Positions 12,390 to 23,285 of a stretch of DNA of 64,000 nucleotides are shown in pieces. Location of the stretch: NCBI GenBank assembly GCA_000750105.3, contig JPHH03000005.1, positions 682,001 through 746,000 of the forward strand, read 5' to 3'. Source of the stretch: Tolypocladium sp. Sup5 PDA-1. Lineage: Eukaryota; Ascomycota; Sordariomycetes; Hypocreales; Ophiocordycipitaceae. The number at the start of each line of letters is the position of its first letter. Positions within the stretch are counted from its first letter, which is position 1. The notes below the pieces were generated by a model. It ran no database searches. It saw nothing but the letters and a program-made list of their open reading frames with translations, and was not told the DNA's origin. The position numbers and the translations under genes are program-made.

Positions 12390-12879
12390 ATGAAGTATAG
12401 ACTTATTATTTTCTTCTTTACCTTCCTTACTACTACCTTAGCCCGTCGACCTAAAACCGGCGGCCTTTCAGTAGAAGATAATTACGGCGTAAGTAAAAAT
12501 ATAACTTATATAGTCCCTTTAATACTTATCCTTAATTATATTTAAAATCAGAGCACTAATATTTCCTATTTACTATATAGGCATGCTTTACGGAACATAA
12601 CGAATGCTGGTATTATACTTTATCTATGGACGGATGGCAGGGGGGCGGGGCAAGGAGACCTGCAAAATGGACTCTTAATATAAAGCCTTGTTATACAACC
12701 CCTGTAAGTGCCTTTTTAAAGCCACGCCCTTTCCCCTGGTAACTCTTATCCTAAAATAAAACTTGAGCTTCCTAAGCAATAAAATATATAGGTATACTGA
12801 CTATTAAGAAATATAGTGCACGGTAGATAATTCTATGTGTATGTTTCGCCGTTCGAGTGGAGTTGCTATCTGTTTGTAA
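12390..12879 (+). CDS. Small secreted cysteine-rich protein (candidate effector)
   Basis: A three-exon gene whose exons are all too short to stand out as open frames: 12390-12488, 12581-12703 and 12817-12879. The introns are 92 and 113 bp, both opening GTAAGT, with ATAG acceptors. All junctions are phase 0 and the product is 94 aa. The N-terminus is a signal peptide (MKYR, then LIIFFFTFLTTTLA, then RR). The mature part has six cysteines, three in exon 2 (ACF, ECWYY, KPCYTT) and three in exon 3 (CTVDN, MCM, ICL), allowing three disulfides. It lies in AT-rich DNA 180 bp from the inverted-repeat element, a typical setting for fast-evolving secreted proteins. No family named; expression is not shown. 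The perfect splice sites and preserved frame argue against chance. Confidence 0.6.
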
Positions 12880-13743
12880 AGCGTACTATGACAATGGGAA
12901 GCAGAGGGCCAGAGTCATCCGCATAGGAGGTCGGATTAGTTATGATCCAAGACTTGGGAGTTCAAAGCGTGACGTCAGCAACTCGGCATCTACTAGAGAG
13001 AGAGAGTCGTCACTCATGCGCTTGCCGGAGTCTCTTCATCTAAATACAGTCCTTACTTGCTCCTGCCGAAAGGATGATCTCTTTGGTGGCTGTGAGCTAA
13101 GATTTAAAACCCAACTAGTTCGTCACCCCCACTCCGATGGCCCGCTTATGGCTGTTGAACAAGATCTTCTTCATTCACGGCGCGAGAGGTGTAGAGGGGG
13201 CGGCAGCTTACCGCGATTGAGATAGGCACCCTCGCTGATGAAGATATTGCAGCCCCACGTGATATAAACCGGTTACTCTATGCTTGTATTTTCGCTAAGT
13301 TTCCCGAGTATAGTCTTAGTAATAATAGTAATGCTAAGAGTTATTATAGTAAGGGGAAATAGGATTTAGGGTATTTGTGGAGTTTTTAGGTATAGCACTA
13401 CGTAGGCTTCTTATGCATGCCTATCGGAATGCTTGGTTAACTATTGAAAACTCTGTGGGTGCTTCTACTTACTGAAGGCTAAGGCTAAAAGGGGAATTTT
13501 AACCATCCCCTCTAGCGTTAACTTTTGCTATGCATGGTAAAGAGCCATCCGAGAAAGAGACTCATGATAGCACCCAAGACAAGGAACGGTCAGAAACCGA
13601 TTATACAAGGTTACGATTATTCCGGCATGATTCCTTAGGTAAAGCACCTTAAGATAACAGGCCTTATTGAGCCACTCACGGCAATTACAATGGCCGTGTT
13701 AGACGAGAGAATAGCATGAAAAATACTGAAATGATACGAAGAA
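12880..13743. other. AT-rich non-coding stretch
   Basis: No gene recognised. The 122-codon frame in the left part (12857-13225) overlaps the last exon of the secreted-protein gene and has no recognisable content. The remainder is AT-rich with many stops in all frames, consistent with decayed repeat DNA. Confidence 0.4.
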
Positions 13744-14340
13744 TTAACCAGTTCCCTTGCACTTAAGCCAGACTAGTCTTGGAGAACAAATCTCTCTTCT
13801 GGATACCAATCCGGTATGACTTGCCCTTGAAGTAGAATAGCAAGGTGAACCAAAGACTACAACATTGATACAAGCAACTATTCCTGTTAGTCCATCCGCA
13901 GATCCTCTTGATATGGGTACCCCCCGGGAGACTGTGGACTTACTGATAAAGTAAACAGTCATCATCCCACTCAGCACAATCCAATCATTGATGAACCAAG
14001 ACCAGGCCCATGCAATAATCGACTTGATCACGGACACGGTGATCATAAGCTCGCCCGCTAGTTCGCGGTGGCAGTCAAGCGCATATGTCATGGAAAGATT
14101 GCAGCCCATCTGAGCGCTGATGCTGAGGACGCCGAAGCCCACGATGGGTCCGATCCAGTGCGTCTTATAGTGGTAGCACGGACCAGCGATGGCGACTCCG
14201 ACGAAGTTGAGGATGGTGGCAATAAGGGCGATGGGGAGGCGCATCTCGGGCTCACGGATGCCGTTGTTCTTGCGGGTGTAGTAGAGGGCAATCTGATCCG
14301 CCATGCGACCGCAGAGATAAGTACCGATAATACTGGACGA
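13744..14340 (-). pseudogene. MFS transporter, C-terminal remnant
   Basis: The frame from about 14340 to 14150 encodes SSIIGTYLCGR..., YYTRKNNGIREPEMRLP and transmembrane helices typical of the last third of fungal major-facilitator transporters, including AGELMITVSVIKSIIAWAWSWFINDWI. Beyond INDWI the sequence stops resembling the family and runs into unrelated residues before the stop at 13744. The N-terminal eight or so helices are absent upstream, where a HAD-hydrolase fragment sits instead. I infer a truncated, non-functional gene. It could only be expressed as a fusion to the neighbouring fragment. Confidence 0.75.
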
Positions 14341-14378
14341 GTGAGATTCGGTATATGCAAATTTGTCTTCCGAATACT

Positions 14379-14870
14379 TTACTCACCTGCCAAGTCCGTG
14401 TGCTCATGGTCCTCCAAGTGTCTGTTTACATCATTCACCAACAGCACCGTCGCCGCGCCGGCCTTCCTCCCCGCCGTCATGTCATCAAGCGAGTCACCGA
14501 CCATGATCAGCCCGCTCGCGTCCGGCACGCCATCCTCGCCGTGCAGGCCCCAGTTGCCGGCAATGTGCAGGATGCCCGCGGGGTCGGGCTTGGGGGGCCG
14601 GAAGTCGCGGGTGACGACGGGGTCGAAGACGGTGCATGTGCGAGCTCGGTCAAGCACGTCGAAGCCACGGCGCTTGAGGCAATTACGCCCTGTAGGGTAG
14701 CACAGCCAGCGCAACGGAAGAGCTTGAGGGACTCGGGCTTGAGGATAGGCTCAGAGGTTACCGGATTGAGCGCGCGGGTGATGTGCAGGTGCGGCGCGTG
14801 TGGTGGTATTGGGCGCAAAAGTTTGAGGTAGGACAAGCCGACTTGCTTTCTTTTTCGAGAGAGCTCCATC
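14379..14870 (-). pseudogene. HAD-superfamily hydrolase remnant with frameshift
   Basis: The downstream frame (14714-14379) encodes a haloacid-dehalogenase-like C-terminal half: FDPVVTRDFRPPKPDPAGILHIA supplies the conserved lysine region, and GLIMVGDSLDDMTAGRKAGA the DxxxD motif IV. The upstream part (ILKPESLKLFRCAGC and neighbours) is readable only in another frame, and the nucleophile DxD motif I is not found. The two frames meet near 14690 with no plausible intron between them. The remnant ends in DLAG followed by GTGAGT, a splice-donor-like string, only about 40 bp before the MFS remnant on the same strand. Confidence 0.65.
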
Positions 14871-14953
14871 TTTTGTCCACGGCCCTGCTGCAAGGCGCCT
14901 GTGAGGTGGTGTGCGAAGGCTCTAGCCGTGTAAGGTATGGAGTCTTTCCCCAA

Positions 14954-15829
14954 CTTCCCCTGTCCCTTGGCGTTCCTCGCTATCCCCGCTCCTTACTTTT
15001 CGTGCCATAGGACTAGTCCGTACGGACTACGGATATAATCCTCTCTATTCCTACGAAGTATACTCGTAGTTCCTCGGTATCCCTGGCGTTCTTTCCTGCA
15101 AAGTATTCCATACTGTTACTTTAAGATACGTCGAGATTCTATAAAGCCGACGTGTTGTAAGGCGGCTCCTTATACTCCGTAGATGGAAGACCTTCATCTA
15201 CCTCGAGCAATGTATAAATGAAGTAGTATTTTCTATACCTCTTCCTCTTAGGAGCCATTGCTATGATAACCCTTGCAAGGTACAGAATAAGAGCCTCCGC
15301 ACACTGGAAGAGATCGTGGTGACTCCTCTGCTGAATCCACGAGGTGCGCCGCGCCAAGCAACGGGCCGCTGATTTTTGGCTTGTTAGGTGGCCCCGCCTC
15401 TTTTGGATCGTGCAGTGGCATCGTCACTGTGCAGCCTTCATCTGTTGTCGTGCATGCATGCATGCTCGCTGACAACCAGCCCTTGCGATTCGACGGCCAG
15501 ACAAGCTTGGGGCAACGGAAGCTGGGGGAGCTGCAGCTGCAACTGCGACCAACAGCAAGCTGTGCTACGTACGGACTGCCCGCCTCTCCACACCCTCTGT
15601 TGCTGCTTCAACTCATCCACCCATCCGCTCGCTCTGATCTGCACACGCGACGCGGCCCGAGGCCTTCGACTCTGCCACTGCGCCCACGACCGCGCACGCA
15701 TACGAGACGCGGTGCGAAACGAAGCGCCGACGGCTGTGCGCCGACCTTGCGCTCGGGGACCATGACGCTTGCCGGAATCCTGGATGCGACGACCAGCACC
15801 TCGCGCGCTGCCGAGTGAACGACGACGCC
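14954..15829. other. AT-rich border then promoter region of the BRE4-like gene
   Basis: From 14954 to about 15300 the DNA is AT-rich and stop-laden, marking the edge of the accessory patch. From about 15360 it is GC-rich with no domain-bearing frame, presumably the 5' leader and promoter of the gene starting at 15830. A perfect palindrome lies at 15014-15029. Confidence 0.4.
15014..15029. repeat. Perfect 16-bp palindrome
   Basis: TAGTCCGTACGGACTA equals its own reverse complement. It is built on the same TCCGTACGGA core that appears as half-copies in other intergenic spacers of this window (for example 22866-22876, 57482-57492 and 63415-63425). Confidence 0.7.
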
Positions 15830-18800
15830 ATGAGCTCGAGCGGGAGCTCTGCGACGGCGGCCTGGCCGCCCACCCGCCCTTCCAAGAGGAGTGTACGTGG
15901 CCCCGATACCGCGTCGCGACGCCCGCTACTGGCGACCCCAGAGCTCCGCGAATGCTAACCTGTCCGCCTGCCTACAGAAGATGCGAAACGGCACCTTTGT
16001 CATCCCCAGCACCGGCGAACGATCGAGGCGCCAGTTCACCCTGCGAGCCTCGAGCAGCCTGTCCTCCGGCGACGGCGCTGGCGACGGATCGATCGCGTCG
16101 GCCGAGACCACGGGCGGCCGACCGCGCACGACGGTACACCGCGCCAGGGCTAAGGCGCTCGCGGCATGGCGATGGATCGACTCGGAGGATGGGCACCAGG
16201 TGCTCAAGTGCACGCTGGCATACCTCCTGGGCAGCCTCGGCACCTTCTGGCCGGCCATGTCCGACTTCCTCGGCCGTCGAGACGGGAAACACATCGTGGC
16301 GACCCTGACGGTGTACTTCCACCCTGCGCGGACGGCCGGGTCGATGCTCGAGGCCGTGCTCATTGCCATCATCGCCGTGGCGTACGCCGAGCTGGTGTGC
16401 GTCTTGTCCATGGCTGCGGCCATCGCGTCGCGCTCCAGCATGGGCTCCATGGTGCCAGCGCATGCCATCGTCTTGATCATATTCGTCGGCGGCGGCTTAG
16501 GGTTCGTCGGTTGGGTGAAGCAGAAGCTCAACCAACCCCTCGTCAACACGGCGTCGACACTCGCCTCTATCGCCATTATCTCCGTCGTCACCAAGGAAGA
16601 GTCTATACAGGACGGTTACTTCTCTGGCGATAAGATTGTCCAGGTGCTGAAGATGCTGCTTATCGGCATCTCCCTCACCGTGGCTGTCAATTTGCTCGTC
16701 TGGCGCGTGTCTGCACGGCACGTGCTGCGCCGATCCATCGCCACGGCCGCGGTGTGCCTAGGCGACAAGCTGTCCTTCATCACCAAGGGCTTCCTCAACG
16801 GCTCGGAAGAGGAGGTCAACTCTCCCGAGTATGGGCGGATGACGTCCAAGTACAACGCCGCTTACGCGCAGATGTCCAAGAGCCTTCGAGAGGCAAAGCT
16901 CGAGTACTACTTTATGGGCCGCGAGACTGTATATCGGCTGGATAAGCGCCTATACAAGTCTGTGGAGACGTTGTCCCAGGCCATCGGAGGCCTGAGAAGC
17001 GCCCTAAACACCCAATTCACGCTCCTCAAGGAGCTGCCCTCCGTCGGGCTTCACGCCGCGTCGGCCGTCATGTCGCCGGGACCACCGATCTTTTCGCCTA
17101 GGCTCGTGCGGGCATTGTCTGCCTTTCTCGACGAGACAAGAGAGCCCCTATCCGTCATTGAAGAGGCCGAGGACGAACCGCGAACGTTGCCGCAAACGCA
17201 GTCCGATCCGTCACTTGACAAATCGCCCATGTTTCGAGCGCCTTGCGATATTTTCGCCCTCTTCATGGCACTGCTCGGCCCTTCGATGAAGTCGTTGGTG
17301 TTTACCCTGTCCGAGATACTCCGCGAATCCCCATTCGACAAAGAGTCGATGAACAAGGTCACGGTTAACGACCAGCTGCGAGATAGCCTACGAGATGCTC
17401 TCAGCCTGTACAACGATGCTAGAGGCAATGCGTTGCAGGAGCTGTACAAGAGCATCGAGATGGGACGTGCCAGGTCCGAGAAGATCCAGGCGGACATTGA
17501 GGACGTCGCCGCTGCCTGCGGGCACTTTTCCTTTACGCTGCAGGCCGTGGCGGAGGAGATGGACTCCTGTTTGGATGTCCTCGAGGATCTGAAGCATACG
17601 ACGGAGACCCATGGGCGCAGCTGGGACTGGCTGAAGTTTTGGACGTACTGGTCGCCGTTTCGTAAGCAGGCGGGAGGCGAACCCAACGACCCGGAACGCG
17701 TGGCGCTGCTGCAGAAGACGCCTTCGAAGCCCATCAAGAAATCGGCGTTGCCCAAGGGCATACCCGAGTCCATGATGAGACGGAGAGACTCGTTCAACTG
17801 GGACGCCGCACCGCAATCCAGCACGGTTCTTCGCAGCGCATCGCAAAAGTTGCTCACAGTGATGCGGTTCCTGGCGCGAGAGGACATTTCGTTCGGCATC
17901 AAGGTTGGCATCGGCGCGATACTATGGGCCATGTTTGCCTTTATACCTGGTACACGTCCCATATACCAGCACTGGAGAGGCGAATGGGGGCTGCTCTCGT
18001 ACATGATTGTCGTCGGCATGACCACGGGCGCCTCCAACACAACCTCGACCGCCCGGTTCCTGGGAACGCTGATCGGAGCCGCCTGTGCCTGCGTGTCGTG
18101 GCTCGCCAGCCAGGGCAACGCCTATGTCCTCGCGCTGTTTGGCTGGCTCATGGCGTGCTGGAACTTTTACCTGATCCTGGTTCTCAACAACGCACCGCTG
18201 GGCCGGATCTCACTGTTAGCATACAACGTCATCGTCCTCTACGCCTACAGCCTATCGCAGGACGTGGACGACGATGACGACGACGAGGGCGGAAAGAACC
18301 CGCTCATATTTGACATTACATGGCACCGAGTGGTGGCTGTCACGCTGGGCATCCTGTGGGGGATGATTGTCTGCAGGCTGTTGTGGCCCATCTCCGGCCG
18401 ACGCAAGTTCCGCGAAGGGCTGTCGGTGCTGTATCTGCAGCTCGGCCTCATCTGGAAGCGTGGCCCGCTGGGCATCCTCATCGAGAGCGACAACAAGCTG
18501 GACTACATGCGCGAGGGGGAGCAAGCCGCCCTCCAGCGCTACGGTGAGCCCTCGCCCTCGCCCTCGCCCTCGCTGGCACACCCCCTTTTCCACGAGACCA
18601 GCTATGCTAACCGGGCACTCCGCCTCTCCAGCCTTCAAGCTCGAGTCGCTGCGCAACGCGGCCAAGTCCGAGTTCGAGCTGCGCGGGCCCTTCCCGCACG
18701 AGGCCTACGGGCGCATCATGCACTCGACCAAGCACGTCCTCGACGGCTTCTACGCCATGCGGCTCATCACCCAGCGGCGGCTCGTGCTCTCGGACGGCGA

Positions 18801-19206
18801 GCGCGCGCTGCTCGGCTTCACGGCCGAGGAGCGCGTGCGCCTGTGCCAGCGCATCTGCCACGTGTTCCAGGTGCTCGCGTCGAGCATCATGCTCGAGTAC
18901 CCGCTCACCGACGCGATCCCCACCATCGACGGCACCAAGGACCAGCTGCTCGGCAAGATCTACCAGTTCCGCAAGGACCACATGGAAGCCAGCCTGCGCG
19001 ACGAGGATGGAGCTGCTGCTGCTGCTGCTGCAGTCGCCGAGGGTGAGAATGGGGCCGTGGTCGCCGAGGAGCGGGACTATGCGCTGCTGTATGCGTACAC
19101 GCTCGTGACGGCGCAGGTGGCCGACGAGCTGAAGAAGGTTAGGGGCGAGATTGAGAGCCTGTTTGGCGTGCTGCAGCCGGAGGAGCTGCTGCTCGAATAT
19201 ACGTGA
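15830..19206 (+). CDS. BRE4/aromatic-acid-exporter-like multipass membrane protein
   Basis: Exons 15830-15892, 15978-18543 and 18632-19206 give 1067 aa. The family (putative ER transporter N-terminal domain, FUSC-like second membrane domain, BRE4 tail) is related to yeast Bre4, linked to brefeldin A sensitivity; the substrate is unknown. A first bundle of six membrane helices starts near residue 105 (VLKCTLAYLLGSLGTFWP). A long soluble middle follows, with a second bundle near residue 659 (FGIKVGIGAILWAMFAFIPG) and a charged C-terminal domain. A GCT/GCA run near 19013 encodes eight alanines. The second intron contains a CCCTCG microsatellite. The start was chosen because exon 1 joins in frame at a GTACGT donor with a TGCTAAC branch site. 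Confidence 0.85.
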
Positions 19207-20242
19207 GTTGGCAGCTCGAAGGCCTTTATCTTCATTCTTCAACTTGTCGTCGCTCTCTCTTTGTTGTGCTTTCGTCGGGCGGCGATAGGAGGAGTCTTGG
19301 GCGTGTTCACTAGCTGGAAAGGAGAAAAGCACGGGTATACACGGGCGGGATAGGAGTCAAAAACAGGTACAGGTTTCACGTCGGTTTCTGCGCACACGGG
19401 AGGACTGGCAAGGATATGAGAGCAATACCCATGGATGCCAATGCTCCTATCTGCTCCTCATAAAGGCTCGCCCTGTACCACACGCATATCACTATATCTG
19501 CATATAATTAGGCGGGGGCCTCCCGAACACCAACGTCATCCTGCTCAGAAGACCGAAGTCGCTAGGTAGTGACTCCTGGCTATCATTGTCTTGGCCAGGT
19601 ATTAAGGTTTTAATTCGCATCTCGCCCTTCTAGGTGAAACAACCTAATTGCTCCCTGTCAGAATACGCACAAAGTACGTGGGAACATTTGCCAACCGCTC
19701 GTGGCGTGCTGGCGAAGGAAACGTACGGAGTAGAGGACTCGGTTCTACTTGAGTTGGCGTGGTTGGTCACGCCAGGGGGCATCGCCGCTAGGGGGTGGGA
19801 ACACTGCGGACAAGTTCACGTCGGCTCGCGCTCCTACATCGCACAACGACGGCTGCAATTGACATGAAAAGATTCTTGATTTCTAGCCAAGGGACGGGCA
19901 GGTTGGTTCTTTTCATCTAGGGCCGTTGTAGCTGTGGTGCGCCATTAAAAGTGTCAGTGCACGAAGTAGTGAGGTGCGGATACAGTTGGGTGTAACTTAC
20001 TTCGTAGCCCGTACGGGGACTACAATAGAGAAAAGCCGCCTGACTTTGCGTGACATCTTGGACCTCACCTCCATCACCCTCTCATGCTCAACCCCAGACT
20101 CGCCTTTGCGGTCAGCCTCACACCCCCCCTCGTTGGCATCCTGGTCTCTCTGCTGTCCCGTTGCACCACGCCGCTGCCCGCGAGCCCAAGTAGCGCACAC
20201 TTAGCCGGCGAACATCCCACGACTCGCGTCTCCCCCGACGGC
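19207..20242. other. Intergenic region
   Basis: About 1 kb between two plus-strand genes. It probably holds the 3' UTR of the BRE4-like gene and the promoter of the thioesterase gene. No gene seen. The short palindrome-like strings GTACGGAGTAG (19723) and GTAGCCCGTACGGGGACTAC (20004-20023) occur here. Confidence 0.4.
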
Positions 20243-21177
20243 ATGTCTTCGTCGATCCGTCGAGCCGCGCCGCTGGTGTTCCCGGCCGCGAGCCGGCACA
20301 CTGCCACCTTCATCTTCGCCCACGGGCTGGGCGATTCCGGCGCCGGCTGGGCGGACGCCGTGGAGCACTGGCAGAGGCGGCAGCGGCTGGACGAGGTCAA
20401 GTTTATCCTGCCCAACGCGCCGGCCATTCCCATCACCATGGTAAGTCGCCATGTGGGACTCGAGCCGCGCTCGCAGGCCGGGACGATGCTCTAACCGCCT
20501 CGTGCAGAACCATGGCATGCCGATGCCTGGCTGGTTCGACATTGTAAGTACCATGCACCTGCGTCTCCAGCCTCGCAGCCTCGTCGCAAGCAGGCATCCT
20601 GACGCCTCCGATAGAAAGCCCTGGGCGACGTGACCGCGTCTCTCGAGCCCTCCTCCGGGCCCAAAGGCCAGTTCGAAGACGTCGCAGGCATGCTCCGGTC
20701 CCGCGCCTACCTGCACTCCCTCATCCAGGACGAAATCTCCGCCGGCATCCCCGCCGACCGCATCGTCATCGGGGGCTTCTCCCAGGGCGGCGCCATGAGC
20801 ATCTTGGCGGGCTTGACCGCCCCCGTTAAGATTGCCGGCATCGTCGGCCTCTCTTCTTGGCTGCTCCTCAGCCAGGCGTTCAAGGACTACGTCCCCGAGG
20901 GCGACGTCAACAAGGCGACGCCGATCCTGATGGGCCATGGAACCAGCGATCCGCTGATCCGGTATGACCTGGCTGAGGCTACCGTGAAGGCGCTGACGGA
21001 GATGGGCTACGATGTGACCATGAAGACATACATGTGAGTGCCGCCCAACCCCCCGAGGCACTGAGCAGTCTGCTGATGCGAATGAACATTAGTGGCATGG
21101 AACATTCGACCTGCTTGGATGGGTTGAACGAGGTGGAAGCGTTCCTCCATTCGAGGCTGCCTCCCAAGGGGAAATGA
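20243..21177 (+). CDS. APT1: Acyl-protein thioesterase 1 (alpha/beta hydrolase)
   Basis: Cytosolic enzyme that removes palmitate from cysteines of membrane-associated proteins. Exons 20243-20440, 20508-20543 (only 36 nt), 20615-21033 and 21093-21177 give 245 aa, the normal family length. The triad is visible: serine in GGFSQGG, aspartate in GTSDPLIRY and histidine in IGMEHSTC at the last exon junction. The oxyanion region FAHGLGDSG is near the N-terminus. An in-frame ATG at 20084 would add 53 residues that begin with a hydrophobic segment (AFAVSLTPPLVGILVSLL), giving a possible membrane-anchored or secretory form. I prefer the 20243 start because the product then has family length. Confidence 0.92.
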
Positions 21178-21474
21178 AAGCAGCAGAGGCGTGGGTGATG
21201 CAGACGAAGTGCAATGATTACTTAGACCGGTGACTATCAAGACGAGGAGATGCAGGCTTTTAAATAGACATGGCCGCAATGAGCAAGCTAGCATCTACCA
21301 AGGTGAAAGAGGCCATATTATTAAGTCCACGATATAAGCAAATGTCCAATGTATGCAGGGGTATCCATCTGTCCAGAACCAGCTTCCGTGCCCTCAATCT
21401 CATGCTGATGATCACGATATCATAACGCCGTTTCCATCCCATAACAAGTAATTCGGTCGTTCCAACGAGACAGG

Positions 21475-22302
21475 TCAGGCTCCATCCGCCATCGACGCAC
21501 GCCTCGCAATCGACTGGCTCCTCCTCTTGGCCACCGCCTCCGCATCCCACACTCCCGCAAAGATATCCTCGCACTCGTCCTCGTCCTCCGAGTCAAACAC
21601 AACCTCCTCGCTCTCCCCGCCACTCCCATCACCATCACCATCACCATCTCCCCCCCCCTCCTCCTCCTCAATCATGCCCATGTCCTCGACGGCAACGTCC
21701 TCCCAGCTGCGGTGCGTCACCACGCGCTCGACCTCGAGGATGTACTTGCCGACCTTGTACCGCTGTGCCTGTTCCTTGGCGTCGACGTACTTCCAGCCCA
21801 GCTTGCGCGAGCACGTGGCGCAGCAGATGTCGGCGACGACGTGCCACCCGGTGACGAGCTGGCGGTCCTCGCTGCGGCCGACGCGGATGTTGGCGAGCGT
21901 CTGCTCCGCGGGCGGCGGCGGGGGCGCGACCAGGAACGCGCGCCCGTAGCGGCCCGTGAAGCCCTTGGAGATGATTTGCGAGGCCAGGGCCACGTCCGTC
22001 GAGCAGCTTATGCAGCGGAGCGTGTCGGGCGCGGACCGCGAGAGGCGCCGGGCTGCTGGCGGCGGCGCGGGCTTGCTGATGGGCGCGTGGTCCGGGGGCG
22101 AGTTGTTGGGCGTGGTGGCGGGGGATGATGTTGCCGACTCGCCCGCGTACGAGGACGATGAGGATACCGAGGATGCGGACGGGCGGCGGTTGAAGGCGAA
22201 TTTGAAGGTCGGCAGCAGGTAGCTCGGGAAGACCGGCCGGGTCGCCGAGATGCGGTTGTCTCGCGGCATGGCTGCCAGGGTGAGAGCCGTACGATATGTC
22301 AA
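21475..22302 (-). CDS. Yippee-domain zinc-binding protein
   Basis: Intronless, 275 aa (264 aa if the ATG at 22269, MPRDNR, is used). Yippee proteins are small conserved zinc-binding proteins; yeast Moh1 is one and the human relatives belong to the GID/CTLH degradation context, but the biochemical role is unclear. Two cysteine pairs are visible, LRCISC and CATCSRKLGWKY, separated by the conserved segment with GFTGRYGRAFL and GWHVVADI. The N-terminus is serine/proline-rich. The C-terminus is acidic with a (GD)n run coded by a CAT/CAC trinucleotide tract near 21625-21650. Filamentous-fungal versions often carry such extensions. Confidence 0.8.
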   Translation of the reverse strand: MTYRTALTLAAMPRDNRISATRPVFPSYLLPTFKFAFNRRPSASSVSSSSSYAGESATSSPATTPNNSPPDHAPISKPAPPPAARRLSRSAPDTLRCISCSTDVALASQIISKGFTGRYGRAFLVAPPPPPAEQTLANIRVGRSEDRQLVTGWHVVADICCATCSRKLGWKYVDAKEQAQRYKVGKYILEVERVVTHRSWEDVAVEDMGMIEEEEGGGDGDGDGDGSGGESEEVVFDSEDEDECEDIFAGVWDAEAVAKRRSQSIARRASMADGA

Positions 22303-23285
22303 GCCCCGGTGCGTATACTTGGATGTCTGTCCGATGGCATATGAAGTAGCGGTACAGGCACGAGGCCCGTGTTGTTTGTAACGTGTGGAAGTGGAGAGGA
22401 GAATCGCCCGAGGCTCGTCCTCTGGAGAGATGGATGGAGGTCCGACACCGCCTGGCTGTCACCTCACATGAGCCGATGACATGACCACCACCTCATCAGG
22501 CAACCCCGCATAAAGCAGAGCTAATGAGCTTCCGTCACTGCCGAGGAGCCCAAGACGCGGCGACGAGAGCCTGCAGCACGCGGTGATGTTTCAGACTTGA
22601 ATCGGTGGGTTTCAAGTACAGGATAGAATACGGCGGTTGATGAATGAGCCAAGATGAGATGGCCATGTAAGTTATCTTTGGAGCTGTGAAGGGATGGATT
22701 ATCCACAGTGAAACTGGGAGGGCATTTGTAGCGGGTCTCATGCTGGGGTTCGGAGGGGTCATCTGGCGTCGGGGCGCTATTACTGTACATTGTCGGGTCT
22801 TGTTGGGTCCCGCCAATGCAAGCCACGAGGATGCCCGGGCCGCGGTGGGGACAGAGCATCCTCGGGTACTCCGTACCTACCTACTTTGTAAAAGCTTAGT
22901 GGTCCTCATATTTATATCCCTTGCCCTATTACGTGTAGACTAGGCAAAGGCACAGAACTTCGTTGCCAGCTTGAACGGACACACTCGACAAGAGCTGGGG
23001 TTTACCAGCCAAATTATGTTCGTAAAGTTCAGAAGGGTCTCTTGATCTCAGTTTGCGCCTCATTTTCAAAGGCCCCGGCACGAGGGCGAGGAGGCTGGGA
23101 GTCGTTTTCGGAACAGCCCCTGCTGCTACTCAAATGTTCTGCAAAGAAATTTCCGCTCTCCGGCTGTCTATTACCTGTCACTCAGATGCCTCGTCTTCCA
23201 GAGCGCGTCCTCTAGACCAAGTCCACAGTATCAACCCCTACCGCCATCCTCCAGCACTAGACGCTCCCATCGAGAAGCACCGTCC
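22303..23285. other. Intergenic region
   Basis: Upstream region of the Yippee gene and downstream region of the BTB gene. The short frames here lack recognisable content. The palindrome-like GTACTCCGTAC lies at 22866-22876. Confidence 0.4.

Noticed and set aside
20201..21061. 286-codon minus-strand frame opposite the thioesterase gene
   Set aside because: It lies antisense to the thioesterase exons, whose catalytic triad is clear. Its translation is histidine/arginine/glycine-rich and shows no domain.
22521..22859. Short minus-strand frames upstream of the Yippee gene
   Set aside because: Overlapping frames with no domain and no splice structure.
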